A stretch of 64,000 nt of DNA, taken from the NCBI GenBank assembly GCA_045532295.1, contig JAZSFP010000004.1:62001-126000 (forward strand), written 5' to 3'. Made by a program: the position numbers and the translations under genes. This document shows, one piece after another, positions 17,213-26,796 of the stretch. Source of the stretch: UBA10677 sp045532295 (lineage in GTDB: Bacteria > Bacillota > Clostridia > Christensenellales > Pumilibacteraceae). Below the pieces are notes generated by a model. The model did not search any database. It had not been told where the DNA came from and saw nothing but the letters and a program-made list of their open reading frames with translations. Positions within the stretch are counted from its first letter, which is position 1; every line of letters begins with the position of its first letter.

Positions 17213-17995
17213 CTAATTATCCCAGTGGGCGATTGAGGGGAGAATAATATCAATGTCGTCGTAAATGCCCGTTTTTTTAGCCTCGTCGATAGTGCCTTCG
17301 CCCGAGAGGACGAAACAGGACAAAAATTTATTATTGATAGCGAAACGAATATCGGTAGCGAGGCGGTCGCCGAACATAGCGATTTGCTCGCTTCGTAGTC
17401 CGAGCAGTCTTTCAATGCTCTCGCCTATCGGACGGTTGGGTTTTCCGCAAACGAGCAAGGGAGAAACGCCCGTAGACTTTTCCACGAGCGCAATAAAACT
17501 ACCCACGTCGGGCTTGTAGCCGTAGGCGGTGGGGCAATTTATATCGGGGTGAGTAGCGATATAGGGAACACCCTCGCGAATAAAACGGCAAAGTTTTTCC
17601 AGTCTTGGATAATCGAAGAAAATATCAAAACTAAGCACCACGAGGTCGGGATTTTCCTCGACGGTGTTTATGCCGGCGTCGTGGAATTCGTCGAAGAGCG
17701 AAGGCGTACCGAAAAGAAAAACGCGCTTGTCCTTATAGTTGCGCGTCAAAAACTCCACCGTAGCGTTACCGGCGGTAAAAATCTCCTCTTTTTTAGCGTT
17801 AAAACCAAGACGGTTGAGTTTTCTTAAGTAATCGTCGCGCGAGGAAGAGCAGTTGTTCGTCAAAAACAACACTCTCGCCTGCGCCCTCATTCTCTCAACG
17901 GCCTCTCTCGCGCCCTCGAAAACCTCGTTTTCAAGGTAAATCGTGCCGTCCATATCCAGCAAAAAACATTTGATTTTCTTTAGTCTTTCGTCCAT
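17213..17995 (-). CDS. HAD superfamily (subclass IIA) phosphatase, NagD-like
   Basis: 260 residues. HAD motif I is DMDGTIYL (14-21), motif II LTNN (45-48), motif III the lysine of CGKPN, motif IV GDRLATDI, with the C2a cap typical of NagD/phosphoglycolate-type phosphatases between. Substrate is probably a small phosphorylated metabolite; it cannot be told from sequence. It follows the preceding gene by four bases, forming a two-gene operon with the dehydrogenase-like protein. The stop codon directly touches a dispersed repeat. Confidence 0.88.
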   Translation of the reverse strand: MDERLKKIKCFLLDMDGTIYLENEVFEGAREAVERMRAQARVLFLTNNCSSSRDDYLRKLNRLGFNAKKEEIFTAGNATVEFLTRNYKDKRVFLFGTPSLFDEFHDAGINTVEENPDLVVLSFDIFFDYPRLEKLCRFIREGVPYIATHPDINCPTAYGYKPDVGSFIALVEKSTGVSPLLVCGKPNRPIGESIERLLGLRSEQIAMFGDRLATDIRFAINNKFLSCFVLSGEGTIDEAKKTGIYDDIDIILPSIAHWDN

Positions 17996-17999
17996 AATT

Positions 18000-19085
18000 T
18001 CACCTTAAGTAACCTATTTGCATCGTAAGATTAGTGAGCGCGCTCGCCCCCTTAAACGCCGAGGAAAATTTGAGCGCCTCTCGTAGCGTTTCGCCCTCGA
18101 TATAACCATTATACGAAAAACCACGGTCTTTGTAAAGCCTTTTAAAGCGAGTAACGATAAATTCCGCCGAATTTTGAAAAATCTCAGCCTTTTTTATAAG
18201 TTCGCCCCTAAAGGAATTAAGACAAAAAATACGCTCGTCAATCTGCTCACTTTTAAGATATTCTCCTAAAAATTTGCTCGCTTTTACGGGGTTAATTTTA
18301 AGGGAGGAAAAAGCGCTGTCAAGCAAAGAATTATTATTGAAAACGAAAGTCGAATTTATCAAGGGAAAGGATAGCGCAAGACGGTAAAACGCAAGCAGTT
18401 TGGGGGCTAAAATGACCGCAGTTTCCGATAACGGTTTGCTTTTTTCGTTACGAACCGCCCTTAGCCTTCGATAAAACGCCGAGAGCGAAGTCGCCCCGTT
18501 GCCCCTTAAATTTTTAAGCGCGAAAGCCCCCTCTACTATCCCCTCTCTATTCCCCTTTTTCTCGGCGGTTATTATCTTTTTTACCGCCCTATAAACGCTC
18601 CCCACTTCGCCTCTGTCTTCGCAAAGCAAAGCGTAGTTAATTTCTCTTTCCATTAAATAAACCGTCGCCGTCGCGCTCAGCCCGTAAAAGAGGGGTAAAT
18701 CTCGAACGGCGGTCGTGTCGCATACTATTAAATCCTCCGCCCGCATCTCTTCTTTAGAGAAAAGTTCGCCCCCAAAACCGCACGCTTTGGTCGTGATAAA
18801 AATGTAACTGAGGTTATAGCGAAAAGCAAGCGCGCTCGCCACTCTCCTTTCCCTCTCTCCGCCCACGCCTATAACCGCCCTAACGCTCTCGTCAAGGTCA
18901 ACGGATTTAACGGAAAATTCCTCGTCTTTTAAATATATAGGATAGAGGCGCAAAAACCTCGATAGAACCTCTAAAACTTCGCTATCCTCTTCGCTCGCAA
19001 TCACGACTGTTTCCGCCCCCTCGGGAGCAAAAGGCAAACACAGTTCCTTAATATCCGCCAAAACGCCCTTTCCGATAACTTCCAT
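18000..19085 (-). CDS. Diverged glycerol-1-phosphate/iron-alcohol dehydrogenase-like protein
   Basis: 361 residues, soluble. The central AVIGVGGERERRVASALAF followed by LSYIFITTKACGFGGE mirrors the GxGGxxxDxAK and TxxSxDG regions of the dehydroquinate synthase/iron-containing alcohol dehydrogenase fold (as in EgsA/AraM), but the aspartate and the usual metal histidines are not evident. It may be a non-catalytic or re-specialised relative. Start at 19085 follows GGAGGTGGTT. Co-transcribed with the NagD-like phosphatase, which hints at glycerol or sugar phosphate metabolism (inference). Identity uncertain. Confidence 0.55.
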   Translation of the reverse strand: MEVIGKGVLADIKELCLPFAPEGAETVVIASEEDSEVLEVLSRFLRLYPIYLKDEEFSVKSVDLDESVRAVIGVGGERERRVASALAFRYNLSYIFITTKACGFGGELFSKEEMRAEDLIVCDTTAVRDLPLFYGLSATATVYLMEREINYALLCEDRGEVGSVYRAVKKIITAEKKGNREGIVEGAFALKNLRGNGATSLSAFYRRLRAVRNEKSKPLSETAVILAPKLLAFYRLALSFPLINSTFVFNNNSLLDSAFSSLKINPVKASKFLGEYLKSEQIDERIFCLNSFRGELIKKAEIFQNSAEFIVTRFKRLYKDRGFSYNGYIEGETLREALKFSSAFKGASALTNLTMQIGYLR

Positions 19086-19121
19086 AACCACCTCCAAAGG
19101 CAATTATACCACCGATTTGGG

Positions 19122-19160
19122 CGCAAAAAAAGACGGCAAGAGTAATTTCTCGTCGTCTTT
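19122..19160 (-). terminator. Terminator after prsA-like gene
   Basis: Minus-strand AAAAGACG pairs with CGTCTTTT with an inner GAG/CTC stem, then TTTGC. It lies directly behind the foldase stop codon. Confidence 0.7.
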
Positions 19161-19169
19161 TATCGAATT

Positions 19170-20981
19170 TTATTTCGTTTCCTTGAGGTCTGCGAAGGTC
19201 GCCTCGTTCATCGTTACGATTTTCTTGAGGTTGAAGTAGTAACCGATACGATTGTTTTGCCACTCGTTGAAGATTGCGTTAGTCTTCGAGGTGAGTTTTT
19301 CTTCGCGGAGTTTCTCGAACACGGTGGTGCGCTCGCCGTAAGAAATATAATCGTTAATGCCAACGGTAATACCGCTCGAGGGGATAATCTTGGAAAGGTA
19401 AAGGATATGCACGCCGTAATCGGTAACGGTAACGGGGGATATTGCTCCCTCAACGCCCGCCTCGTAAAGCGCTTTAGCCGAGAGCGAGAATTCCTTCATA
19501 TAGGTCTCGTCGTAAGCGTCGCCCGTCGTCTTCTTTACTTGGTAGCCAAGTTCCTTACCGAAGATACCGGGGTCGGTGTTGTACTTATAGATAAGACTAT
19601 CGAAGGCGCGCTCCTTGTCTTTCAAGGTTACCGCGCTTGCCATAACGCTCTCGATATCCTCGTAGATAGCGTCGATGGAAATGGGCTTGCCGTAGTTCTC
19701 GCCCTCCCTATGCTCAAAACCCTTAATCTCTTTTGCAAGGTTTACTTTCTTTTGGTCAAGTTCCGCTTGAGGCTTAATGCCCTTATACTTTTCAGTGTAA
19801 GCCTTAAGTTCAGCGGTCTGCTCGTCGGAGAAAGGCACGAGGATATGCTTTACGAAATAGTAACTGTCGTTGGGATAATAAAGAATAGTCGTACTTCCGC
19901 CCGAAACCGCGCTGTCGAAATTAGCCTGCGTCTTGTAACTGTCCTTTTGGCTTACGAGAAGGTTTTGATAACTCTCTCTAACCTCTTCGTCCGTTATATC
20001 AACGCCGTCGGTGATATAACTTTGAAGAAGGGAAAGTTTGGCGTTTTTCTCGTACTGCGAGCCGATAAAGAAGTCGATAACCTCGGTGTCAATGAGCGCG
20101 GGGTAAATATAGGAAACGCCCTGCTCGTCGCCCATTTTCTTAAGGTCGTTAACCTCTTTAGTAAACTTGGTTCTCTGAGTATCCGTTAAGCGATAGTCGT
20201 TTTCAACGTTCTCTTCCAAGAGGTTCACGAAACGACGCATAGCCTCAATCTCAAGCGACTTAACTTCGTCGCTACCGTATCTGCCGGGGTATCTGCTCTC
20301 GCCGGGCATCCAAAGTTCCTCGGAAGAAAGGTCGTCTTTCTCAAGCATAAGGCGAAGTTTATAGTCGGAATAGCCCTCCGCTTTTTCCGCCGTTGCAAGT
20401 CCTCTTAAAACGACTTCTGCGATTAAGTCTTCGCTGTTAAGGTGGTCGTAAGCGCCCTCTTCTTCCACTTCTTCCTTAGCGTAAGTGCTTTGGCTCTCGG
20501 TGGAAGTATCGGTGGTGGTGCTGTCCGAAGTAACGGGTTCGCCGTGCTCGGTCAAAATATCGTTACGAAGGGAGGCAAGTTGACTGTCGATAGAATTATA
20601 AACGCTCTGTCTAACTTGGTTGGTCTCGTAGTTCGTCCACTCGATATTGCCAAAGTAAAGTTGCGCGTCCGCCTCGTTAAGCACGAGTTCGGTTACGACG
20701 AGTTGCTCGGCAAGATAATCAACCGCCTCTTCAACCGTCATACCGTAGTACTGAATATAGGTAGGCGCGTAAGTGTTAACGGAGTTGATAAGTTGGTACT
20801 TATAAATGTTCTTCTTCTCCGTCTTATAAGACGCCGACCCGTCGGTAATGGTGGTGGAGTCAATCGTCGCGATAACTTGCTTGTAATCGCGCTCGGCGTC
20901 GTAAGTGAAAAGAGTGCAACCCGTAAAGAGAGTTAAGCACATAATAACCGCTAAAATTGTCGTAATGATTTTCTTGTACAT
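19170..20981 (-). CDS. Lipoprotein foldase, PrsA-like parvulin
   Basis: 603 residues, extracytoplasmic, folding secreted proteins by prolyl isomerisation. The signal peptide ends at the lipobox FTGC. A SurA/PrsA-type helical region precedes a parvulin (PpiC) domain: YFVKHILVPFSDEQ, then NTDPGIFGKELGYQV, EAGVEGAISPVTVTDYGVHIL near residue 540. An insertion of roughly 100 residues sits inside the parvulin domain, and the N-terminal part has a Ser/Thr-rich acidic linker (TSDSTTTDTSTESQST). It is about twice the length of Bacillus PrsA. Start at 20981 follows GAGGAACAAA. Confidence 0.85.
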   Translation of the reverse strand: MYKKIITTILAVIMCLTLFTGCTLFTYDAERDYKQVIATIDSTTITDGSASYKTEKKNIYKYQLINSVNTYAPTYIQYYGMTVEEAVDYLAEQLVVTELVLNEADAQLYFGNIEWTNYETNQVRQSVYNSIDSQLASLRNDILTEHGEPVTSDSTTTDTSTESQSTYAKEEVEEEGAYDHLNSEDLIAEVVLRGLATAEKAEGYSDYKLRLMLEKDDLSSEELWMPGESRYPGRYGSDEVKSLEIEAMRRFVNLLEENVENDYRLTDTQRTKFTKEVNDLKKMGDEQGVSYIYPALIDTEVIDFFIGSQYEKNAKLSLLQSYITDGVDITDEEVRESYQNLLVSQKDSYKTQANFDSAVSGGSTTILYYPNDSYYFVKHILVPFSDEQTAELKAYTEKYKGIKPQAELDQKKVNLAKEIKGFEHREGENYGKPISIDAIYEDIESVMASAVTLKDKERAFDSLIYKYNTDPGIFGKELGYQVKKTTGDAYDETYMKEFSLSAKALYEAGVEGAISPVTVTDYGVHILYLSKIIPSSGITVGINDYISYGERTTVFEKLREEKLTSKTNAIFNEWQNNRIGYYFNLKKIVTMNEATFADLKETK

Positions 20982-21059
20982 TTTGTTCCTCTTTATAATC
21001 GCCCGAAAAAGTAGGGCGTAAATGCTCATTATCTATTATACTATTTTTTCTTTTAAAAA

Positions 21060-24000
21060 TCAATCGTTTTGAACACGCTTTTTACTGAATTGCAATAAAA
21101 ATTTGAGAAGTTTTGCGCCCGAGGGGAACTTAATAGCAGGTTTCTCCCCCGAAACGATACGCCCGTCGTGAGCGTTAACGCTCATAATCAAATCGCCGTT
21201 AAGGTCGGAAACGCTCTCGAAGACGAGCGCAATCTCTTTTCTCTTTAATATTACGCTCTCTGCTAAAACGCGCGAGGCAAGGTTTTTAATGAGCGCTATA
21301 TCGACGAGGTTTTTAACGGACTCGGGTACTTCGCCGTAAATGTCGCGCATATCGGCAAGGATATTTTCGCGCTCACGAACGCTATCAATCCTCGAAATCC
21401 TCGAATAAATCCTAATTCGCCACTCCTTGTCGGTGATATAGCCCTCGGGGATAAACACGGGATAATCCACCACCGCCTTTACCTCTCTTCGTCTTACGGG
21501 CTTTTCGCCACGCAGTTCGCCCACGGCGTCAGAAAGCAGTCGGCAATACATATCGTAGCCCACTTTCTCTATATGACCGTGTTGCTCCGCGCCCAAAATC
21601 GAGCCTGCGCCTCTAATCTCAAGGTCGCGCATCGCTATCTTAAATCCGCTACCAAACTCGGTAAACTGCGTTATCGCCTCAAGCCGTTCGTAAGCGGTGG
21701 GCGTGAGCGTCTTTCGTCCGTCGTAGGTAAAGAAAACGTAGGCAAGGCGGTTACTTCTTCCCACTCTTCCGCGAAGTTGATAAAGTTGCGAAAGCCCAAG
21801 TCTGTCCGCGTCCATAACGAGCATAGTGTTAGCGCGCGGAATATCAATGCCGTTCTCTACTATCGTCGAGGAAACCAAAATATCCGCCTCGCCCGATACG
21901 AACTGCTCAATCCTCTTTTCAAGTTGCTCTTCCTTCATCTGCCCGTGAGCGTAGATAACGCGCGCAGAGGGCATAAGTTCGCTCACTCTTGCGGTAAAGC
22001 GGTCGATATCCGCTACCCTGTTATAGACGATAAACACCTGTCCGCCACGGTTAATCTCGCGCGTGCAAGCGTCGACGAGTAAGGTTTCGCCGTACTCCAT
22101 TACGTAGGTTTGAACGGGAATTCTCGCCACGGGGGGAGTATCGAGAACGCTTATATCCCTAATGCCCACGAGCGACATATGTAGCGTTCGAGGGATAGGG
22201 GTAGCGGAAAGCGTAAGCACGTTAACGCCCCGTCGCATATCTTTAATCTTCTCTTTGTCCGCAACGCCAAAGCGCTGTTCTTCGTCAAGAATTAAAAGTC
22301 CAAGGTCGGCAAAGTCCACGTCTTTAGAGAGCAAGCGGTGAGTTCCCACCACTATATCCACCTTGCCCGTTTTAAGCCCAAGCAAAGTCTTTTTTCTACT
22401 CTCCGCATTGTCAAAACGGGTAAGACGCGCTACGACTACGCCGAACTGCTCCATACGCTTAACCACCGTTTCGTGATGCTGTTTAGCAAGAATAGTCGTA
22501 GGCGACATAAACGCCACCTGCTTGCCCTCGGCGATAACTTTAAGGGCAATTCTAAGCGCAACTTCCGTCTTACCGTACCCAACGTCTCCGCAAAGCAATC
22601 TGTCCATTATCTTGCCTTCTTTCAAATCCCGAAGTCCGTCTTCAATGGCGGAAAGTTGGTCGTCCGTCTCGGCGTGTTCAAAACTTGCGCCAAACTCGTC
22701 GACTATGCTATCGTCCGGCGAATAAATATGCCCCTTGCCGTTAAGCCTGTCGCTATAAAGGGATACGAGGTTTATGGCAAGTTCTTTAACGGATTTTTTA
22801 ACCCGTTCTTTAATTTTCGCAAAATCCGCGCCACCAAGTCGGGAAAGTCGAGGCTCGCTCGTCCCGTCAGAGACGAACTTTGAAAGCCCGTCCATATTCT
22901 CGATAGGCACGTAAAGTTTGTCCTTTTGCGCGTAGGAAATCAAAAGATAATCGTGTCTTGCGCCGGCAACTTCTAACTTAACCACGCCGTCGAACCGTCC
23001 TATTCCGTGCAGTTCGTGAACGACGAAATCACCCACGCTCGGTATGCCGAAAACTTCGCTCTTGTGCCGTTTTATCGCCTTTTTCTCGCTCTTGCGTTTA
23101 AGGTCGTAAGAGCCTATAATCGCCACTTTCTCGCCGTGGAAAACGCAACCCTTTTCGCTATTTTCCCTAAGTATTCTCAGTCCGCCCTCGCCGTAGCCGA
23201 GGTTATAGGAAATCTCGTTTTCGCGCAAAGTCTTACTCAGCGAGCCGTAAAGCCCCTCCTCCCCTGCGCAAAGATAAACCGTATATCCCCGTCTTTCAAA
23301 GTCGAGCGCGTCGGAAATAAGCGCTTGATAGTCCTTAAAGTAGGGCGGATTTTCGCTCGTTCTAAAGGAAAACACCACCTCGGGCGCAAAAATGCGGTTT
23401 TGCGAAGTAACGCTATGAAAGGCAAGCCGTTTCCCCTCGAAGTCGAACGCCTTATCAAGCCCTATAATCCCACCGCAAAAAGATAGCGTTTCACCACGCG
23501 AAAGCAGTGTGGAAAAACGGTTGTTATGCTCGCGCTCGTGTAGAGCAATATTGTCGTAAACTTGTTTACTTTCGTCGAAAATCGTTCCCTCGAATAAGCC
23601 GAAGTCGAAAATCGTCGAATTTTTAACGAGTGGCAAAAGATAGCAAAGCGAGAGCGAATTGTCATTGCACTCTATTTTAGAGAGCAGTTCGCCTATAAGC
23701 GAGGCGCGTTTAGCCTCGAAGTCGGGCTCAAGCGCGCTTTTCGCCTTTTCGCCCTCTAAGGTTTTAATAACGCTCTTCCGCTCTATCTCGTCGCAGAAAA
23801 ACTCGGTAACGGGGGAAATTTGATAACTCTCCCTCTCTTCTTTCGAGCGGTGGTCGGACATATCCATAGCGCGCACGCTCTCTACCTCGTCGCCGAAAAA
23901 CTCAATGCGCACCGGCTCGCTTTCCGCTACCGACCAAATATCTAAAATATCGCCACGGAGCGCAAACCGTCCTACGTCAGTTATCTGCATTTCCCGTCTA

Positions 24001-24470
24001 TAACCGCCCTCGATAAGTTTTTTAACGAGCGCGTCAAGGTCGTACTCTTCCCCCTTCTTTATCGTAACGCAACGGCTCAAAAACCGCTCGCGGTCGGGGT
24101 AAATCTGCGTTAAACACTCCGCCGGGCAAACCACGATATCCGCTTTTCCCGTCGCAATCTCGTATAAGGTTTTAAGACGGGTTAAAATATTCTCTCCGCT
24201 CACGCTGTCGCGGTACAGCAAAGTATCGTCGCGCGGAGGCAAGAGCGCAACTTTATCGTTAAAATTGCTTATCCCCTCGAAAAACGCCCGAGCAGTATAA
24301 AAATCAGCGGAAACCACTAAAGTTTTTCCGCTAGCGCACAACGCCGAAAGAGCGGATTTTGCAAATCCTGACAGCCCAAAAGCCGAGACTTTTTTTCCGT
24401 CCCGGTATGCTTGGGCGCACTTTTTCGCCTCGCCCTCGGCGTAATTTAGAATTTTAGTTATATCGAGCAA
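21060..24470 (-). CDS. mfd: Transcription-repair coupling factor Mfd
   Basis: ATP-driven translocase that removes stalled RNA polymerase and recruits UvrA. The 1136 residues show the complete architecture: UvrB-homology N-terminal modules, the RNA polymerase interaction domain (VGDFVVHELHGIGRF), RecG-like helicase motifs (GDVGYGKTEVALR, LLILDEEQRFGV, TLSATPIPRTLHMS, QLYQLRGRVGRS) and the C-terminal TRCF domain (VDYPVFIPEGYI). The start appears to be TTG at 24470; the only strong Shine-Dalgarno (AAGGAGG) is 22 bases upstream, followed at proper distance by a TTG-GGC-TAA mini-frame. Confidence 0.96.
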   Translation of the reverse strand: MLDITKILNYAEGEAKKCAQAYRDGKKVSAFGLSGFAKSALSALCASGKTLVVSADFYTARAFFEGISNFNDKVALLPPRDDTLLYRDSVSGENILTRLKTLYEIATGKADIVVCPAECLTQIYPDRERFLSRCVTIKKGEEYDLDALVKKLIEGGYRREMQITDVGRFALRGDILDIWSVAESEPVRIEFFGDEVESVRAMDMSDHRSKEERESYQISPVTEFFCDEIERKSVIKTLEGEKAKSALEPDFEAKRASLIGELLSKIECNDNSLSLCYLLPLVKNSTIFDFGLFEGTIFDESKQVYDNIALHEREHNNRFSTLLSRGETLSFCGGIIGLDKAFDFEGKRLAFHSVTSQNRIFAPEVVFSFRTSENPPYFKDYQALISDALDFERRGYTVYLCAGEEGLYGSLSKTLRENEISYNLGYGEGGLRILRENSEKGCVFHGEKVAIIGSYDLKRKSEKKAIKRHKSEVFGIPSVGDFVVHELHGIGRFDGVVKLEVAGARHDYLLISYAQKDKLYVPIENMDGLSKFVSDGTSEPRLSRLGGADFAKIKERVKKSVKELAINLVSLYSDRLNGKGHIYSPDDSIVDEFGASFEHAETDDQLSAIEDGLRDLKEGKIMDRLLCGDVGYGKTEVALRIALKVIAEGKQVAFMSPTTILAKQHHETVVKRMEQFGVVVARLTRFDNAESRKKTLLGLKTGKVDIVVGTHRLLSKDVDFADLGLLILDEEQRFGVADKEKIKDMRRGVNVLTLSATPIPRTLHMSLVGIRDISVLDTPPVARIPVQTYVMEYGETLLVDACTREINRGGQVFIVYNRVADIDRFTARVSELMPSARVIYAHGQMKEEQLEKRIEQFVSGEADILVSSTIVENGIDIPRANTMLVMDADRLGLSQLYQLRGRVGRSNRLAYVFFTYDGRKTLTPTAYERLEAITQFTEFGSGFKIAMRDLEIRGAGSILGAEQHGHIEKVGYDMYCRLLSDAVGELRGEKPVRRREVKAVVDYPVFIPEGYITDKEWRIRIYSRISRIDSVRERENILADMRDIYGEVPESVKNLVDIALIKNLASRVLAESVILKRKEIALVFESVSDLNGDLIMSVNAHDGRIVSGEKPAIKFPSGAKLLKFLLQFSKKRVQND

Positions 24471-24514
24471 TACGGATTTAGCCCAAAGGCTACCTCCTTA
24501 TAATGTAGCGTGTG

Positions 24515-24672
24515 CTTACAGTACCACCTTAGGTCGTGTCATTCTGGAGCGTAGCGATAGAATCTCCCCAGTCTATACTACCATTTTCTAAGGTCGGAGT
24601 TCCTATCACTCCACTTCGTTCCGTTCCAGGAAGACACACGCAAAGCGTGTGATTACAATACATAGACCAAGC
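24515..24672. repeat. Dispersed hairpin repeat between pth and mfd
   Basis: One full long hairpin: GTGTCATTCTGGAGCG...GATAGAATCTCC (about 24536) faces GGAGTTCCTATC...CCAGGAAGACACACGC (about 24597-24640), ending in the ACACGCAAAGCGTGT palindrome. Confidence 0.85.
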
Positions 24673-24691
24673 GTATCTTCCTCTCCCGCGT

Positions 24692-25243
24692 CTAAAGCGA
24701 CTTGTTAGTTAGTTCTCCGCCGTCGAGCCAAGTGATAACCTCGTCTGACGCCTTATCGAAAGCCTCCGAAAAAGCAGGGCGTTCGTTTTTAGGAATATCC
24801 ATTAAAACGAAGTCGACGAGAGGAATAAGCGTAGGTTTTGGACCGATACCGATACGAACGCGCGCAAAGTCCGTCGAGCCTATTTTCTCAACGATATTGC
24901 GCATACCGTTATGCGTGCCGGCGCTACCTTTAAGCCTAACTCTAACGCTCGCCCTCTCGATATCGAGGTCGTCGAAAAGTACGACTAAATCGGTGGGGGA
25001 CGCTTTATACTTACCTAAGAGTTGCTTAACGGCAACGCCCGAAAGGTTCATATAGGTAAGGGGTTTAGCGAGGATAATCTTCTCGCCGTTACGATAGCCC
25101 TCGGCAACGAGCGAATCGCACTCTTTTTTACTGAACTTAAAATTCAGTTTTTCCGCAATGCGCTCAACGGCTAAAAAGCCCATATTGTGAAAAGTATGGG
25201 CGTATTTGTCTCCGTAATTGCCAAGACCTACTACGATTTTCAT
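24692..25243 (-). CDS. pth: Peptidyl-tRNA hydrolase
   Basis: Releases tRNA from stalled peptidyl-tRNA. 183 residues, full length: VGLGNYGDKYAHTFHNMGF near the start holds the catalytic His (HN), then KPLTYMNLSG, the FDDLDIE aspartate and KGSAGTHNGMRNI with its histidine. Start at 25243 overlaps the TAA stop of the upstream DUF1858 gene as TAATG, indicating translational coupling. Confidence 0.97.
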   Translation of the reverse strand: MKIVVGLGNYGDKYAHTFHNMGFLAVERIAEKLNFKFSKKECDSLVAEGYRNGEKIILAKPLTYMNLSGVAVKQLLGKYKASPTDLVVLFDDLDIERASVRVRLKGSAGTHNGMRNIVEKIGSTDFARVRIGIGPKPTLIPLVDFVLMDIPKNERPAFSEAFDKASDEVITWLDGGELTNKSL

Positions 25244-25446
25244 TACTGAGCGTCGTTGAACTCGTTGAGTTTTTTGAGCATTTCCTCAACCGAAACGCCG
25301 TGAACCTGAGCCGCCTGCTCAACGGTTTCGCCTCTCGAGATGGGGCAACCAAGACAGTGCATACCGAATTCTTTAAATACGGGCGCAATGTCGGGGTTGA
25401 TTTGAAGTACCTCGTAAATGGTCATATCTTTCGTGATATCGTTCAT
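25243..25446 (-). CDS. DUF1858 small redox-disulfide-type protein
   Basis: 67 residues. MTIYEVLQINPDIAPVFKEFGMHCLGCPIS is the DUF1858 signature; the CLGC motif forms the putative redox disulfide or metal site of proteins often linked to hybrid-cluster proteins. The ATG at 25446 follows GGAGGCAAAAACT and the gene is coupled to pth. Specific role unknown. Confidence 0.85.
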   Translation of the reverse strand: MNDITKDMTIYEVLQINPDIAPVFKEFGMHCLGCPISRGETVEQAAQVHGVSVEEMLKKLNEFNDAQ

Positions 25447-25579
25447 AGTTTTTGCCTCCAAAGTTTATTTTCACGCTATATTATACTCCCCAAACCCCTT
25501 TTTGTCAACCTTATTTTAAGCATAATCGCCCTTTAACCGTAATATAATGTACCGTATTCTTTCGTTTAAGGAGTTTTTT

Positions 25580-26320
25580 ATGCAAAAATTTAGCGAACTT
25601 ATCGGCAAAAAAGTGCTCTCGCTCTACGAGTCAAGGGAAGAGGGCGCAATCGTTGGGTGTCTTTTATCCCCAAAACTTGACAAAATAGCCTACTTTGAAG
25701 TGGCTAACGAGGAGGGCTCGCTCTTCTTTGCTCCCTCGTCGCTCTTCGCTCTTTCTGAGTGCGCCGTCATTAAAAACAGCAGTATGCTCTTTACTCGCGC
25801 CTCGCTAACTAAAGAGAGCGCGCCCTGTCCAGTCAATTTCCCCGCTTTCTCCCCTCTTGGCAAAAGTTTAGGCGTAGTTACCGACCTTTATATCGAAAAC
25901 GCCGAAGTAACCTCTATCGAACTTGGCGAGCGTCAGTTCCCGCCCTCTTCTCTCGTGCGCCGTGGCGAAGAAATCCTCTTCTTTAGCGAGGACGGAAAAA
26001 AAGTCAAACTCACTCCGCCCGTAAGCGCGCCTAAAGCCCCTATCCCTGCGCCCTCGCCCTCAGCCCCCGTAGTTAACGCAATGCCCGTAGTAGAGAGCGA
26101 AAGCCCCGAGCGCGAGGTTTTCGTACCCGTCCGCCTTTCTAAACCCGACGGCGAAAGCAAGAGCGGTTTTGACTTTCTCTTAGGTAAGACGGTAAACGCC
26201 GATATTTTAAGTGGCGACGGCTCGCCCATCGCCCTTAGCGGTCAAACGATAGACGAAAATATTCTCTCCGCCGTATCCAAAGAGGGCAAACTCGTCCTCC
26301 TCGCCCTCTACTCAAATTAA
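25580..26320 (+). CDS. PRC-barrel domain protein
   Basis: 246 residues. Two PRC-barrel-like regions: FSELIGKKVLSLYESREEGAIVG from residue 4 and FSPLGKSLGVVTDLYIENAEVTSI near 95. A proline-rich linker (APKAPIPAPSPSAPVV) follows, then a C-terminal third module with LLGKTVNADILSGDGSPIA. Clostridial PRC-barrel proteins can accompany sporulation or tRNA-modification loci; role here unknown. Start at 25580 follows AAGGAG. Transcribed divergently from the pth operon. Confidence 0.8.
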   Translation: MQKFSELIGKKVLSLYESREEGAIVGCLLSPKLDKIAYFEVANEEGSLFFAPSSLFALSECAVIKNSSMLFTRASLTKESAPCPVNFPAFSPLGKSLGVVTDLYIENAEVTSIELGERQFPPSSLVRRGEEILFFSEDGKKVKLTPPVSAPKAPIPAPSPSAPVVNAMPVVESESPEREVFVPVRLSKPDGESKSGFDFLLGKTVNADILSGDGSPIALSGQTIDENILSAVSKEGKLVLLALYSN

Positions 26321-26324
26321 CGCT

Positions 26325-26745
26325 CGCCGTATTAGATACACTCCACTCGCACCCACGGGGTGTTTACTGTCGCGCCGTAGGAAAACGAGAACACGAGCAG
26401 TCGTTCCGCGTACCACCTTAGGTCGTGTCTTTCTGGAGCGAAATGCAATGGAGCGCGGTCGTAAGACCAAGGGCGCTTGCGCCTGCCTAGAAACTCTCAA
26501 GCCTATGTAACCATTAACCCTTGGTCGCCCTTCCCCGAGCGCAAGCGAGAAGTCGCCCCCACTCGCAGTGGGTGTCTTTCTGGAGCGTACCCCTCCTCTT
26601 AGGTCGTGTCATTCTGGAGCGTAGCGATAGAATCTCCCCAGTCTATACTACCCTTTTTTAGCGGTCGGAGTTCCTATCGTTTCGCCTACGGCTCACTCCA
26701 GGAAGACACACGCAAAGCGTGTGATTACAGTATATAAACAACGCG
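26325..26745. repeat. Dispersed repeat mosaic between PRC-barrel gene and murC
   Basis: Contains CACCCACGGGGTGTTTACTG (about 26349), TTTCTGGAGCG pieces, a CCTTCCCCGAGCGCAAGCGA unit (about 26528) and a full GTGTCATTCTGG / CCAGGAAGACAC hairpin (26603-26733). It starts immediately after the stop of the PRC-barrel gene. Confidence 0.85.
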
Positions 26746-26796
26746 TACCGTCTTGGCAGTGGGACACTTTCGCGCTTTTCTGCATACATAAGGAGT

